Positions 47,907 through 60,400 of a stretch of DNA of 64,000 nt are shown here, in pieces. Position 1 is the first letter of the stretch. Every line of letters begins with the position of its first letter. A model generated the notes under the pieces. That model was not told the origin of the DNA. It ran no database searches and was given only the letters and a program-made list of their open reading frames with translations. The position numbers and the translations under genes were made by a program. The DNA lies in assembly GCA_029532415.1 (NCBI GenBank), contig JAQOTA010000070.1, positions 558,001-622,000 of the forward strand, given 5' to 3'. Source of the DNA: Marasmius tenuissimus. Lineage: Eukaryota; Basidiomycota; Agaricomycetes; Agaricales; Marasmiaceae.

Positions 47907-50900
47907 CTATTCGGACGAATAAAATTCAAGTCCAAGATGTTCTCTAAAAGCAGAGAACTTGACATGACCCAAATTCTTGGTAAACATGTCCGCAGGATTG
48001 TAGCCACCGTCAATAAAGAAAAGATCAACCTTGCGGTCTGAAACACATTCGCAAATGTAGTGATAGCGAATATCAATGTGTTTGGTGCGACGTTCTTGAA
48101 CTGGGTTAGAGGCGATGGAAATCGAGCCTTGATTATCTCCACATATGGGTACGGGAGTCATATCAATTCCAAGTTCAGAGAGTAACTGTCGAATCCACAC
48201 AGCTTGACGACTACAGTTGGATAGCGCCATGTATTCAGCTTCAGTGGATGAAAGTGCAACAGTCTTCTGGGCGCGTGATTGCCAACAGAAGATGCCACCT
48301 GCCAATTTGAAGAAATAGCCCGTGATCGACCGACGCTTGATAGGATCAGCAGCCCAATCAGAATCAGTGAATGCTAGTAAACCTCCGTCAGAGGCTCCAT
48401 CATAGACCAGTGCATAGTCTGGAGTTCCTGCAAGATAGCGGCAAATATAAAGTGCCTTCTTCAGGTGGTCCTCCGATGGATTAGCAGAAAATTGAGAAAG
48501 CTTTGTAACAGCGTAGGCAATATCTGGACGAGCGCCAAGCATGATATACAGAAGCGATCCAATCACTGATTGATATCGAGCATGACGTTCAGGATCAACA
48601 GGACCTTCGTTGGGTTGTGGAATATAGCCAGCGAGAAGAGGAGTATCAGCTGCTTTTGCATTCTGCATGACAAATCACTTCAAGACCTTCTTCAAATAGT
48701 TGGTCTGGTCAAGAAGGATCTTACAGCCTTTGTGATGAATACGCATGCACAAGAACTCTTTAACTTCTCCAGGATCACGGCACTCCCAACGAGCCATAAA
48801 CTCGGCTTTCTTCTTTTCAACAAAGGCTTTGTTGGGTCTAAGGAATAATGCATCGTCAACATAGATCAAAGCGATACATTCTTCACCAGTCTCACGATCT
48901 TTGCAGAAGGAAGAGACCTGCATCAGAAGTCAGATGTTTGAAGCCCATTACTTCCATGGACAAGCTGAGGGCACGTCACCACTCAAGGGCGGCTTGCTTC
49001 AGTCCATATAATGCACGGCAAAGGCGATAGACTTTGCCTTCCTGACCCTTTACCTTGAAACCTTCAGGTTGATCCATATAGATCTCTTCCTTAAGTTCAC
49101 CATAAAGGAAGGCGTTCTTCACATCCAATGCCTGAATGTGCCAGTTTTTGAGAGCTGCAAGTGCGAGCATCATCTGTACAGTTTCAAACCGTACAACTGG
49201 TGAGAAGATCTCATCAAAGTCAACACCTTCAACCTGGGAGAAACCCTTGGCAACAAGTCGAGCTTTCTTTCGACTGTCTGACTTGACGTCAAACACCCAT
49301 CTGTTTTTGACAGCCTTGCGACCTTTGTGTAGGTCAACCAATTCAAAGACCTTGCGCTTGCAAAGAGCCTCTAGTTCATCGCGGCAAGCGGCCTTCCATT
49401 CTCTCTGCTGCTCAGCTGGCAGCTTCAGTATGTCACGGAGAGTCCACTCTCGAACGTTAGACATATTGTCATCATGAACAGGAACTGCCCGATTTAACAG
49501 ATAAATCACGAAACCTACTCCCCCTTCCTGGGATAATTGTTGCACTAAGCTATCGGGCTGACTCCCCCTGGAGTTACACATGGTAGACAGACTGGCACGA
49601 TTAGTCCCAGGAACCTTTCTAGGTCTGCCTCTCCTACGAGTAGTAGGCGGATCCATGGGTTCTCTATCACCCGTGGCATCTCTCCATGTAGAATTTTTCT
49701 CCATATCATGCACAATGCGCAAGGGATTATTTGGGTCTCGTTGTTCACCAAATACGTTATCAGGTTGCTTAGTACCTGTCCGTTTCCTGCCTGAATGCCT
49801 TGGCGGTGGAGACTGCTCTTTACCACCCACTGGTGTAGGTGGCCTGGGAGGCTGGAATGGAGGATCAGGATCAGAGTGTTGACGTTCACCCTGAGGTACA
49901 GTACCATCTCCATCATTGTCATGAGGAGATTCCGATCGCTTTGGAAGGTTCTTGGGAGGATAAAGATCGTCATCAGACGAATCATCATCACTATCCAAAG
50001 AGAAGTTGGGATTTTCACCCAATACCGGCAGTATTTCAGGGATTTCACCCACCGGGGTAAAGCCACGAGGTTTCTTATCAGAACACTTCGGGAACAAGTT
50101 TTCATCGAACAGAGCAGTAGCGCTTTTGAAGATGGTATTATTGGACATCTTCATGAAGACATATCCTTTCATGCCTTCCTGAAAACCAATGAAGGTCATC
50201 AGTTCCGAACGCGGAGATAACTTGTTAACTCGACGCTTTTCCGGAATAAACACATACACTGCACATCCGAAGACTCGAAGGTCTGAAACATCCAGTGCAC
50301 TGCCATGCAACTTCTCATGCGGGGTCAACCAACGTAAACGCTGGGACGGCGTCTGATTGTGAAGTGCACCAGCGTGCAACACACAGAATTCCCACCAAGA
50401 AGGTGGAAGACAAGCATCAAAGCAAAGAGCTTGAGCTTTCTTGACAATGGTCCGATTGAACCGTTCTGCACGACCATTCTGTTCCAGCGTATATGGAATG
50501 CTGGTCATAATTTTTATACCGTGCTCCTTTAGTACATCATTGAAGGCATCCGATTTGTACTCTCCCCCTCCATCGGACATCCATTCCTTAATATCAACAG
50601 CGAATTGTACCTTCACCATAGCAATAAAATCACGGAGCATCTTGACAGAGTCAGATTTGCGTCGCATGAGCATTGTCCAGCCATGTGAAGTCCAGTCGTC
50701 GACAAACGACATATACCATTTGTATTTGTGATATGACTCAGTGGGGAATTGTTTGAGGTCAGAGTGGATTTTTTCGAAGGGTTTCGAGGCACGGGTAGTG
50801 GAGTCAGGGAACGATCTGGAGTGCATCTTTCCTTCTGCACATCCTCGGCATAACCGGGTTTTCTTCGGTTTTCGGTCGAATTCCGGGAAGTTCTTAGTAT

Positions 50901-53081
50901 GCTTGCAAGCTTTATCCAGAGCCTTGTCTGAACAATGTCCGAAACGTCTGTGTAGAACTTTGTAGTCAACTTTATCCATCGTTGACTTGGCCATTAAGCT
51001 ACAAGCAGAGGCTTTCTGCGAGCTAACCCAAAAAATGGTTTGACCAGGCGTAAGCAGATATGATACCAGTGATTGGTGTCGACCCTTTTGATAAAAAGCC
51101 AATTTGCTAGACGATCTGTGTACTTGCAGACCACCTTGCAAGAATTCTCCAAGCGAGAGAAGTCGAATTGACAGAAGCGGAACATAATAGACAGGATAGA
51201 GTCGCGTAATGCATTCCTCCATACGACCATCAGATCCTTCAACAGAATGAGAGATGAACACAGTCCCTTTCCCCTTAATTTGGATAGGGTTGTCTTTCTG
51301 CGCAGTGTTTAGCTGCGGTCCATTGTTCATGGGTTCATATTCAGCAAAATCTTCGAGATCATAAGTGAAGTGCGATGAGGCACCTGAATCAACGATCCAC
51401 TCTTGTGAGCTTCCAGTCGCCTTCTTTCCCTTACAATTGGCACATGTGGCAAAGTGATCACCAATATATTGCGCAAATTTCATACGGGACACGACATCCA
51501 AACTACTACATTTAGAAGCGGCTAATAAGGCAGCGCACTGTAGGTTCGTATCAGTGCTAGAAGAAAGACTGAGATAAGGCACTTGCCTGTCATTGTCAGA
51601 TTCCTCAGATCTGATGGAGACCAAATTGTACTCAACATCGTCGGAAAAACCAGCGGCATCTGCAATCTCGCTGTCAACGTCCATGGCACTTCCACTCGCA
51701 ATCTCCGTACGCAAAGAATCGTTACCAGCGTTCAATGTGATACGATCTTCATGCTCAGAGTCAGAGTCCTCATAGAAGGAATCATAGAGGTTGTAAACCT
51801 TCTCAATGCTCTTAGCACGCTTTGCAGGTGGAGCAGTGGAGGAGGGACCATCAATACGATGCCTAAGGGAGGAAGAGGAAGCAGCCGCATATCCCTGTTC
51901 CATAGGTTCAAGGACGTGGGCATACTTGGGAACACCAAGACAATCAGCAAGACTGCGAGCAGCCTGAGCATTCTCAAAAACAGTACCACCTGAGGTAGCA
52001 TCGGAGAAATGCTGCATGTGGAGTGGATCCCGGGATCGGTCCGGGGGATGTACAACAGATGGAGTATCAGGAACGATGGGGGGTGAGGAGATGGACAAAT
52101 GAGAGAGGGACGCGATATGAGAATGACCCTTGTGAGAGGAGTCACCCTTGTTGTCCTGAGAATCACCCTTCTTCTTCCTGCCACGTCGGTTGTTCTTCTT
52201 CTTCTGGTCGTTGTCGTTATTGGACTGGTTGTTATTGTTAGACGACAACGAAGGAGGATTGGACTGTTGGTTAAACTTCGGGTCCTTGTCCTTCTTCTTA
52301 ACAGAAGAGATACATGACGCGAGAGGAGCGGGTTTCCGAGCTTTGTCGTGGTTAATGACAGCATCACGAGCCACTTCGAAAGTAAGTTCAGCTGGCGAGT
52401 TACCATTGGTAGCGAATTCACGAGCATTGGCCCATGACTGTGGAATGATAGAGAGGAGGAGCATGGCTTTGATGAGGGAAGGGAGTTCAATCTGAGCTTC
52501 AGAGAGTTGGCCAAATAGAAGTTCAAGTCTGGCAATCTTGGGAACGGGTTACCACTGGACAAACAAAACTCCATGACCGACTTGAAGTCGGCCCAAACAG
52601 AGACAGAAGTCTGTTGACAATAACGAGCCTTGATCTTCTCCCAAGTGGTCCAAGCCGTATCATCATCCTCAATAATACTCTGCACGGCAATAGTGGTGGT
52701 GGCACATAGTGCACCCATGGCCTTGAATTCATACTTCTTCCAACGTCGATGGTCCTTCTCGTACTTTTCCAAATCCTTAGCATACTGCTCAAGGTCCCTA
52801 CCATACTGCTGCATCTGTTCATCGGTAGGGGAGACTGTCTCTGTACGTCGAGTAGCTTCTCCACCTTCACGAGCAGGAATGGTGACAGTGCGAGTAGTTG
52901 GCTTGGGTTCTGAAGGTTCAGTAGGTTTCTTGGGTGCATCGGGTTCAGGATCGTTGTTGGTATAGTGGTCATAAAACTCGTTGATCATGACATAGGTACC
53001 AAGACCCTTGGACCCCTTGCGCCAGTTGACACCGCTGAAGACTTCAACGGTGGGGATAAGGGTAGACATAACAGGAGCCAT
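47907..53081 (-). pseudogene. Copia gag-pol polyprotein of element 2, two frameshifts and two stops
   Basis: Same domain order as element 1. The likely start is the Met at 53081 (MAPVMSTLIPTVEVFSG). Lesions read against element 1: a lost G in a GGGG run near 52545 shifts Gag; TGG-to-TGA at 48976-48978, right after LYGLKQAALEW; an extra base near 48910; CGA-to-TGA at 48675-48677 after LKKVLK. The long central frame (48976-52464) still holds DSGASSHFTYDL, the integrase DDE-type residues (HSDLKQ, SDGGGEY, EQNGRAER) and the start of reverse transcriptase. It keeps the stretch LKLPAEQQREWKAACRDELE, of which element 1 has lost about 12 codons. Confidence 0.92.
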
Positions 53082-53397
53082 AGCGATCTGGAGTAATAAA
53101 ACAACAATCAGCATATGTTCATCATCATAGGCAATGATAAAAGAAATCACTGCACGGTCAACGGCGATAGCCATCGATCGTTGTTGAGGACACAGTCCAC
53201 CATCATCAAACATCAATGAAGATGTCAACTTCACAGGTCCAGAACTGGTGTTAACGGTCTGTCCATCATGACAGCGATTAAGCAGTCACGATGGTTATCA
53301 AGTGCAACGACCACAATAGCGCATCATCATAGGCAGTACACAGTAAAGGTGCACATCCTAGAGAGCTGCTATCGCAGGGCACATCGATAGGGCACCG

Positions 53398-53409
53398 GGG
53401 CCCATAACC
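53398..53409 (-). other. Primer-binding site of copia element 2
   Basis: GGTTATGGGCCC on the coding strand directly after the 5' LTR, identical to element 1. Confidence 0.8.
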
Positions 53410-53667
53410 TGTTGAGGCAGAGGTCCTGTCCACGCAGTGGCAGCATGGGACAGACTAGCTCACCTGGAGATAGGCTTAGAGGCAGCAACGAGAGTAGTAA
53501 AATTACTGGTATTGCATGTAGATACAGAGCTACTTATATACTATACAGAGGTGGCTGTAGCTACTATAACGGGAGTGACTAGGAATAGCATAGATCATAG
53601 TGAAACGATTGAAGCATAGATGCGGCCCGATACAACGGTTCATATATCCGGTAGTCCGGATTCAACA
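53410..53667 (-). repeat. 5' LTR of copia element 2
   Basis: 258 bp; about six substitutions from its partner at 47608. Confidence 0.95.
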
Positions 53668-54209
53668 GGAGTGCTATGTTTGACGCCGAGACATATGGAA
53701 GTCTGAGGTCGTCCAAAATCTCGGGGTTGGCTGTTCTTCCCAATGCGTAAATCTGGAGGAATATATACAAGTTATTTTTGTGGACTTGATTGGCGACCTA
53801 AACACCTCTTAGTTCAATCAGAGTTGGTCCTAGTCATAAAGCTATTCACCTTGCTCCAAGCAGTGACTTGGTCATCATTCCAAACCCCCGGCACATTAGG
53901 TGCTCCGCCAGCTTCCCTTGAGATCAATGTTCCCTTGGATATGAGCAGCGTCCCCAGTACCCTTGCCCTCTGCTCATAGTATTTACCAACAATAGGCATC
54001 AACGGGACAGAGTTGGTGTCGGCATGATACCTACTCATAGGAGCATGGACTACCCAGTGTTGAAGATGCATGAAACCAATTTGGATTGGGGTGAATAACT
54101 TGTGTGTAGTGGCTGCTTCTGCAAGAGTCAGAATGGTAGCTGGCTCCGATACTAGGGTCAACAAGACTGTGACAAGTCCTGGTTTTGAATCTTTGTCAAT
54201 GTGTTTCAT

Positions 54210-56810
54210 TCAGGAGGGTTAAAATGGGCGAGTGGGTTGGTTCATAGCTGTTTTAGAGCCTTATATTTCAACTACTGCTCACCTTTCGGTACACCCCAGA
54301 GCCTGGTACTAACCTGTCTCACTCATTTCGGATCGCTAGTGACCAATTTGGTCCCCCAACGAGAAATATATGCACCAACTTGGATACTATAGCACAATAT
54401 CAAGTCATTTTGTACAATCCCGAGCAAAATTTGTGAACTGACCTAATGAGGTCCTGTCCTTCCAACCTACTACAAGCACATTGGCCACCCTGCACTGTAT
54501 CCTGAGTTGAAGATCTTTTGAGCCCCCTTGGACTCTCTTGATGCTGTCAGTACGATTGTTATCGTGGGTGTTGAAGTGAAGACCAGATCCTGGCCCATGT
54601 GCCTTTTGATATCTATTTGCTTGGCACATGATTACATTTTCTCCACTTACCAGAACCCTGCTCGGCACTATGCAAACTCAATATTGAGAGGCTAACGAGC
54701 GGCAGCACCTGCTGCTGTAGGCATTGGAGTGATTTATTATCCCCTGGAATCCTGTGTTCAAGACCCAAAACTTAGCCCTGAGGATAAAATGTCCAGGAAA
54801 TTCAGTTGTAACTGTACGTACATCTTCGAAGATTGACTCAATTATTGAAAGAGGTTTTGGCTGCTGGGGGCTGGAGAGGCTGGCTGGGCCAATGAGGGTA
54901 AGTCATAACTTATAAGTGGCTGGTATTAGGGGACAAAATAACCTTCAATTGATAATTCTGAATTGACCTTACCAAAACCCAAGTGCTGCTGGTTGTTGCT
55001 TGGCCTTTGGATCAGCTCCTCCCAGCAGCATGCAATTGTGCTGCTGCTGCAGAATGGATGGCCACTATTCAACTCAGGATCTGATAAAGTTGCTGTGGTG
55101 GGCCCAGTATTTAGGGATACTCAGTACTGTTCCTATCCAGCCACTTAGGACTTCTTTTACTGTCCAACTCAGGCTTGGGCAAGCCAACATTAGAGCATAT
55201 TTGTACATATTAATACCAAAATGTAGATCAGGACCCATTTCAAGTGGGGAACGGTCCCACCCAAAATTTGCCTGAAATTTAGATGTAAAACCTCAAAAAC
55301 TAATCACGAAAGTCGACATAAATGGGTATCCAAGAAATTATGTGTATGCACGTCATCCTCAGTCGCGGCGGCAGTGATGGGGATGTTTGCCCTCTTCCAC
55401 TTCTATATCCTTCCTCAGTTTGTCGAAGTTAACACCTAGGCCCTCAGCCATAACCATAACCAAAAGCATGTTATTTTTGTTATGTTGTTCAATGGCCATG
55501 CTCTGCTTCTCTGTTGCAGCAACAACACAGTTCAAAGTGTGTAGTATCAAATAGAGTATATTCTTGCATGCTCCATGTTTGGTTTGTACATGAAATTCAC
55601 AAGTAGAATGGCGGCGATTTTACAGCAGTTGGCGCTTAGTTTTTATTTCCACAATTTCGTATTAATATGTACAAATATGCTCTATTGATAAAAATAAGGG
55701 GCAAGTCAGTGGCATGGGCTACTGGGTAGACCAGCATGGTTCGCAAGTGTGATGGTTGACAAGTTCATTTCAGTGAGTTAGAAGGAGCAAGGATGAAACA
55801 GCGGAAAATGGCTGCAACAGGCTGATTGCAAGACAACATGAAATACCATTGACAGTGACCATGGTACATGAAACTGGGCAATGGCATCCAGGTTGTTTAA
55901 CTAAAGATGAGCTGACAGCAGCCGCACAATGCTGAAAACAGGAAAGGAGATGGTGTGATTGGAAGAAAAGGGACTCAGGGAGGAGGTCACCAGAAAGTGT
56001 GATAAAAGTATGACTTTCATGTGTAGAGGGCCAAATTTGCTCGACCTCATTTCAAAAACAGCCTGGTCTAATTACTTACATAATAAACCCTCTACTGTTT
56101 TACAGTAGCGGGAACTTTCCCTTTCTCCCTCTGAGTCCCATGACGTCTGTGTTTAGGTTTTCTCCATATTATCATGCTCAGCTCTTGGCTTTACTCACTA
56201 TCATTGACATTGGACAATCAAATCTCCCAAGATTGCATCAAATACTGAACCATTTAGAGATGTTTGACACTAGGGCTGTGAGCTGTTACCGTAAATGGTA
56301 ACGGCTGTCTATTTTACGGTACTTTGACGGCCAGAAGGCAGCCATACCCGTCCCGTATCAACACCATCCAGCAACAGAGTACAGTATGGCATGGCACCTA
56401 TGGTATTAAAGTAGGTGATATAAGTAGAATCTCAACAAAAACTTACTTTTTGTGCAGCCTTCCATGTATGAGGTGTAGAAATATGCGACAGTATTATTTT
56501 AAGGAGGAGGAAGAGTTTAATGTGACAATTACTCGACTGAAAGAGGTGACTGTCAGACCACATGACCTGATATCTCTCAGTGAGTTCAGCATCACTCACT
56601 TTGCAAGTCCTGTAGCTATTGAATTACTATTCCAAGGTCGTTCCATTCAATGACACTTCTCAGGGCAATTTTGGTGTCTTAAACTGCCCAGAAATCCAAT
56701 GATCCTAACCAAAAAGTGATAGATGTGCTGTATGCTGTATACACCTGTAAATGGCTTTGCTCTTGACAGCATCATATGGTATGGATCTGTGCTGATGCTG
56801 TACCGTACAT
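54210..56810. other. Repeat-rich stretch without a supported gene
   Basis: Apart from the inverted-repeat element at 55192-55683, only short frames occur. Near 56285 a small palindrome GTTACCGTAAATGGTAAC is visible. No host gene was recognised. Confidence 0.45.
55192..55683. mobile_element. 492 bp element with 25 bp terminal inverted repeats and ATT flanks
   Basis: The left end AGAGCATATTTGTACATATT (continuing AATAC) is perfectly inverted at the right end (GTATT then AATATGTACAAATATGCTCT). ATT stands on both sides (55189-55191 and 55684-55686). The interior is non-coding, so it is a MITE or other non-autonomous DNA transposon. Confidence 0.85.
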
Positions 56811-56870
56811 GGTAGTGTTGCCCATGGCTGGCTGGGCTTGGCTTGGGCTTGGCTTGGAGTGGCTCAGCTG
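56811..56870. repeat. Candidate hAT terminus / GGCTTGG-rich subterminal repeat
   Basis: TAGTGTTGCCCATGGCTGG followed by repeated GGGCTTGGCTTGG. The start resembles hAT terminal repeats and the transposase pseudogene begins 350 bases away. No matching inverted end was found in the window, so it is tentative. Confidence 0.3.
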
Positions 56871-57154
56871 GGAAGCTGCTTCAGCCAGCTCAGCTTTGGC
56901 TTGAGCCATAAAAACTTGTAGATTTTTTTCTCTTACCAAGGCAACAGATTGAAGGGGTGTAGAGCATTGTATCACTTCTATTATCCTTTCCAGTAGTTAA
57001 TACAGATGATACACAAGCTGTAGTATGAAAACTAAGTACTATTCCAAGAAAGATTTTGTGATGGGCAAGTAAAATACAAGGAAAGTCAAGAGCAAGAAAA
57101 ATGTAAGACAAGAATCCAAGAAATATTTAGATAGCACTGAGCAGTGTTGAATAC

Positions 57155-60100
57155 CTAGTCCTCCTGCTCCTGCTCCTTGCTTGTGCGCTCAAGTGGGCAA
57201 GGCTGTAGAGAATCAAATGTACTAGTGTACTCTACAGCAGATACCAGCTTGAGTGGCAGCTCATTGTCCCTCTCCACCAATGCCTCGAGCTCCTTCTCCA
57301 TTGCTTTGGCTTCAAAATGACTGGTGAAGTTGAGGGCGGTAAAGTCAATTGTTTCCTGATCCTTGAATCCACTTTTCAGAATCATACAAGCCTCGAAAGT
57401 CTGAGGGGACATGCGATTCTGAAGGTCAGTCTTGGTCATCTTCACTGACAAGAACATCCACTCACACAGTACCGCCAAGCCTTGGACAGGCAGAATGTCC
57501 ATGGCCAGCGCCTTGACCCATGGATATTGTTTACCGTAACACCGGAGGTAACATGTGAGAGGTTTGGAATAGCAAGAAACAAAGAGAATACCCATCTGCC
57601 AGTATGTCAAGGAATCAATATCCGTGTCAAATGCCACCTCCTGAAGATACTCCATTCCCTCTTGATGGGTGTCTCTGCCTGACTGTTAGCTGGTGTTGTC
57701 TTCCAGATCATCAACCCAATCATTACCCCCGGTGTTGACTGGTGTCGGGTTGCTACTTGCTGAGGTTGATGGGCTCTTTTTCTGACAAAGACAGGCTATA
57801 AGAACTGCAAAGCATAAATAATGCTGTGAATGCATCCCTTGAGCTCTGCAAAGAATAATTCTTTGGCTTCTTCCACTATGTTGCGTCCATCTGTATGACA
57901 GAGTTGTTCCTTTGCAAGCCACCTCAATTTGACCTTCGGATTAATAACTGTGATAGCTGAAGTGAGTTTGTGTAGCTCACAACGTCTCGAATATCATGTA
58001 CTTATTGCTAGAACATAGACTGGAACTGTTGCTGCCTTCTCCTGATAGTCTCCCAGTTTGTGAATACCCACATTGATGATCCCTGCTGCTTAGTGTGGCA
58101 GTTTGTTGTTCAATTTCTCCCACTTCACTATCACTGCTGTGCACGAAGGGAGGTAGTCGGTTGGAGTCTTCTCCTTACTCAAATGTTGCTGGAACCTTTG
58201 GCTCACCTAAAGCAAGGATGAATGTCCAAAGGCCAAGGTTTATGATAGGTACTCACATGAAGGACCTTTATCAAATCCTCCATAGCGAGCCATTCCACCT
58301 GATGGATGTACTCAATCTCAGTCAAGTATCTTTGTATGAAAGTGTCAACAGGCTGCAATTGGGAAGTGTGAGACACTGATGGAAGATAGATATCCGCAAG
58401 ATTGGCGTACCACTCTGAGTTCTACAAGCCTCATAAGCATCAGGAGGGTGTAGCACCACCGAGTGACAATGTCCCGGATTGGCTGGAGAATGCATTTACA
58501 ATGCTCTAGTACCAGGGCCTCAAACTCTATTTGTTGCATCGGGGAGATTCAAGCCTATGAAATATTAGACAATGGCTCTGTTCCATGACATTCATTGCAT
58601 ACCTTGCACACTACCACTCAGCAATGCGAAACAACACCAATAGTTGGCAAGTCAGCTTCCTCTGCAGAGGTCTTCATATAGTGTCAGGCCAATTGAATAC
58701 TGTTAGTGGTGTTTGTGATGGCAGTATTTCCAAGGCGGAGAATATGGGGGAAACAGCTACCTTGAAGAGTGAGATCAGGTTGTTAGACAATATGAAAAGG
58801 CTTACTGGACATGCCTCTTTAAGGCATCAAAAGGTATGCAGTCATGGTTGAGCATAACTTGCAGCCATTCCATCATAGTATTGTTATTTGAAGCGTTGTC
58901 CAGGGTTACCCATTCAATCTGTAGACAGGTCAGGGACAGTCATAGGGAAGCTAATGAGCTAGAGAGACTCACTTGTTGGATGAGACCAAGTTGGTTGAGA
59001 ATATTGTAGAACACAGTAGCCATGTGCTTGCCAGTGTGGGAAACAGGTAGACTGTAGAACCCAATCACAGCAGCACAGAGGTATAGATTGTCATCCATGC
59101 CCTGGATCCATTGGGTAGTGACACCCATGAAAGGGAAGAGGGTGGTATCAGTGACCACATCTGTAGTGAAGGAAATGAGGCTGAGCACAGCCTGACAAAG
59201 ATGTTAGTCTCTATATGACCCATTTGATTGAAAAGAGACAAATGTGGAGAAGGTCCTTTAACTTGTACATGTACACCAACCATGCTTCAGAAACCAGGCG
59301 GTGCATTGCAGTGTGGTGGGGTTTCTTGTTATCCGAAAGTGTTTCACAAAGAATGAGACAAAGGGCACGAAATGAGGCTGTGTCCACAATCCTGAGCGAC
59401 TGAGTATGTACTGTCAGTAGGCTTATAGGAAGATGACAGTTGCTGAGACATACCAGGTCCTGCTTGACTACAAGTCAAATGATGTTGTCCACAAAAACTT
59501 TGTGGGTGAAGCACTTGTGGGGTTCCTTCGTCAACATCAAACCATTATCCTTCTGGTACTGCTCCGCCATTTCTGCTGGTTTAACCCCAACCTCGATCCT
59601 GTCTTTATCGCATGCTTGAACCCATGCTTCGAGGTGTTTCTTGAGGAAGTGCTCTCAGACGTTACCTATCCCAGTAGAAGCTGCATACAAGATAACTTTC
59701 TTTCTGATCCCTCAATGATATTCCTCTCTAGAAGTTGGAGAAAGGCATTAGCTGAGGATTGCATGCAAAGTCAAAAATGACCTACATGCAAAATAGGCAG
59801 GCACACTTATCTGGGTTTGTTGAATCTTGCCCAAGGAACTTGTTCACATTGTCCAACCTGCAGGCATCCTCCTTGACCAGCTGACTCCCAGCAACACAGC
59901 AAGCAGGAGGGGTCGGTAATTGTACAACAGGGCCACAACCTGGAGGGAGTATTTGCCCAGCTGGGGGATGAGTCATCCGTCTTGGGGTAGCAACAACATT
60001 GCCCCCTCTGAGGGCAGCTGTACCTCCACCCCTGCCAGCCACACTGCCAGCTGCAGGCGCAGCTCTATTTGCTGCTGGCACAGTAGCCCTGCCTGCAGTG

Positions 60101-60400
60101 CGAGCGTTTCTAGGACCAGCAGTGGGAGGGCTCCTAGGAGCAGCAGCAGGGGGGTTCTGAGGAGTAGCTGTGGGAGTGTTTCAGGTTGCTCCTGGAGGGG
60201 GTGCTTGATGGAAGGGGATTGTGGAGGGTAGTTCATTGTCAGAAGAACCTGAGAACTCCTCCTCTGTATTCTGCTCTGATGGTGGCAATGGTGGGAGAGG
60301 ATGGCCAGGAGCGAGTTGGTGAAACTGGGTGGCGTGTGGTGTCTGGTAGTTGCTTTTGTCAACATCTCAGTAAGGTGCCCAGTTTCCGACTGATAAGAAA
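57155..60400 (-). pseudogene. hAT transposase with BED zinc finger, inactivated
   Basis: Read 5' to 3' on the minus strand: a Pro/Ala-rich disordered region; a BED-type finger (NKFLGQDSTNPDKCACLFC ... HFLKKHLEAWVQACDKDRI); FRALCLILCETLSDNKKPHH; the catalytic region with LFPFMGVTTQWIQGMDDN, IGFYSLPVSHTGKHMA and WVTLDNASNNNTMMEWLQVM; TFIQRYLTEIEYIHQ; HLSKEKTPTDYLPSC; VGIHKLGDYQEKAATVPVYV; INPKVKLRWL; and the C-terminal dimerisation segment DIDSLTYWQ ... YPWVKALAMDILPVQG. Introns of about 45-60 bp with GT-AG ends separate several pieces. In-frame stops break conserved parts at 59655 and 59475 (TGA), 58090 and 57686 (TAA), and probably 60181 and 60367 (TGA). All are explicable as C-to-T changes of CGA or CAA. 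Confidence 0.85.

Larger units (their letters stand above)
47608..53667 (-). mobile_element. Ty1/copia LTR retrotransposon, element 2 (6,060 bp)
   Basis: Same family and orientation as element 1, with two 258 bp LTRs, the GGTTATGGGCCC primer site and the GAGGGGGAG polypurine tract. The LTRs differ at about six positions, nearly all C/T or G/A, so it is older than element 1. The flanking five bases do not match (ATACT left, GGAGT right). It sits inside an Old Yellow Enzyme gene, in the same orientation. Confidence 0.95.
46821..54209 (-). pseudogene. Old Yellow Enzyme (NADH:flavin oxidoreductase), split by a copia element
   Basis: Two halves of one flavoenzyme gene flank copia element 2. The 5' half (53668-54209) has KLFTPIQIGFMHLQHWVVHA, SRYHAD, GTLLISKGTLISREAGGAP, NVPGVW, an intron, YIFLQIYALGRTANPEIL and LPYVSASNIA. 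The 3' half (46821-47607) has [68 protein letters not shown], and AIEVAETKGNVVAFGRQF. The family reduces activated alkenes using FMN and NAD(P)H. Further damage: a missing base after ENRAQF (near 47435), an extra G in a run of six (near 47105) before YDRELAIE, and a lost GT donor near 47020. About 15 residues expected between SASNIA and YVQQ are gone at the insertion. The usual active-site H-x-x-N-G motif reads HTAGG. Confidence 0.85.

Noticed and set aside
49545..50105. Open frames of 100-190 codons on both strands inside copia element 2
   Set aside because: Shadows of the gag-pol coding region; the same ones appear in element 1.
56271..56300. TAGGGCTGTGAGC as a hAT terminal repeat
   Set aside because: No inverted partner was found, and the TAGTGTTGCCC sequence at 56811 is closer to the transposase and a better candidate.
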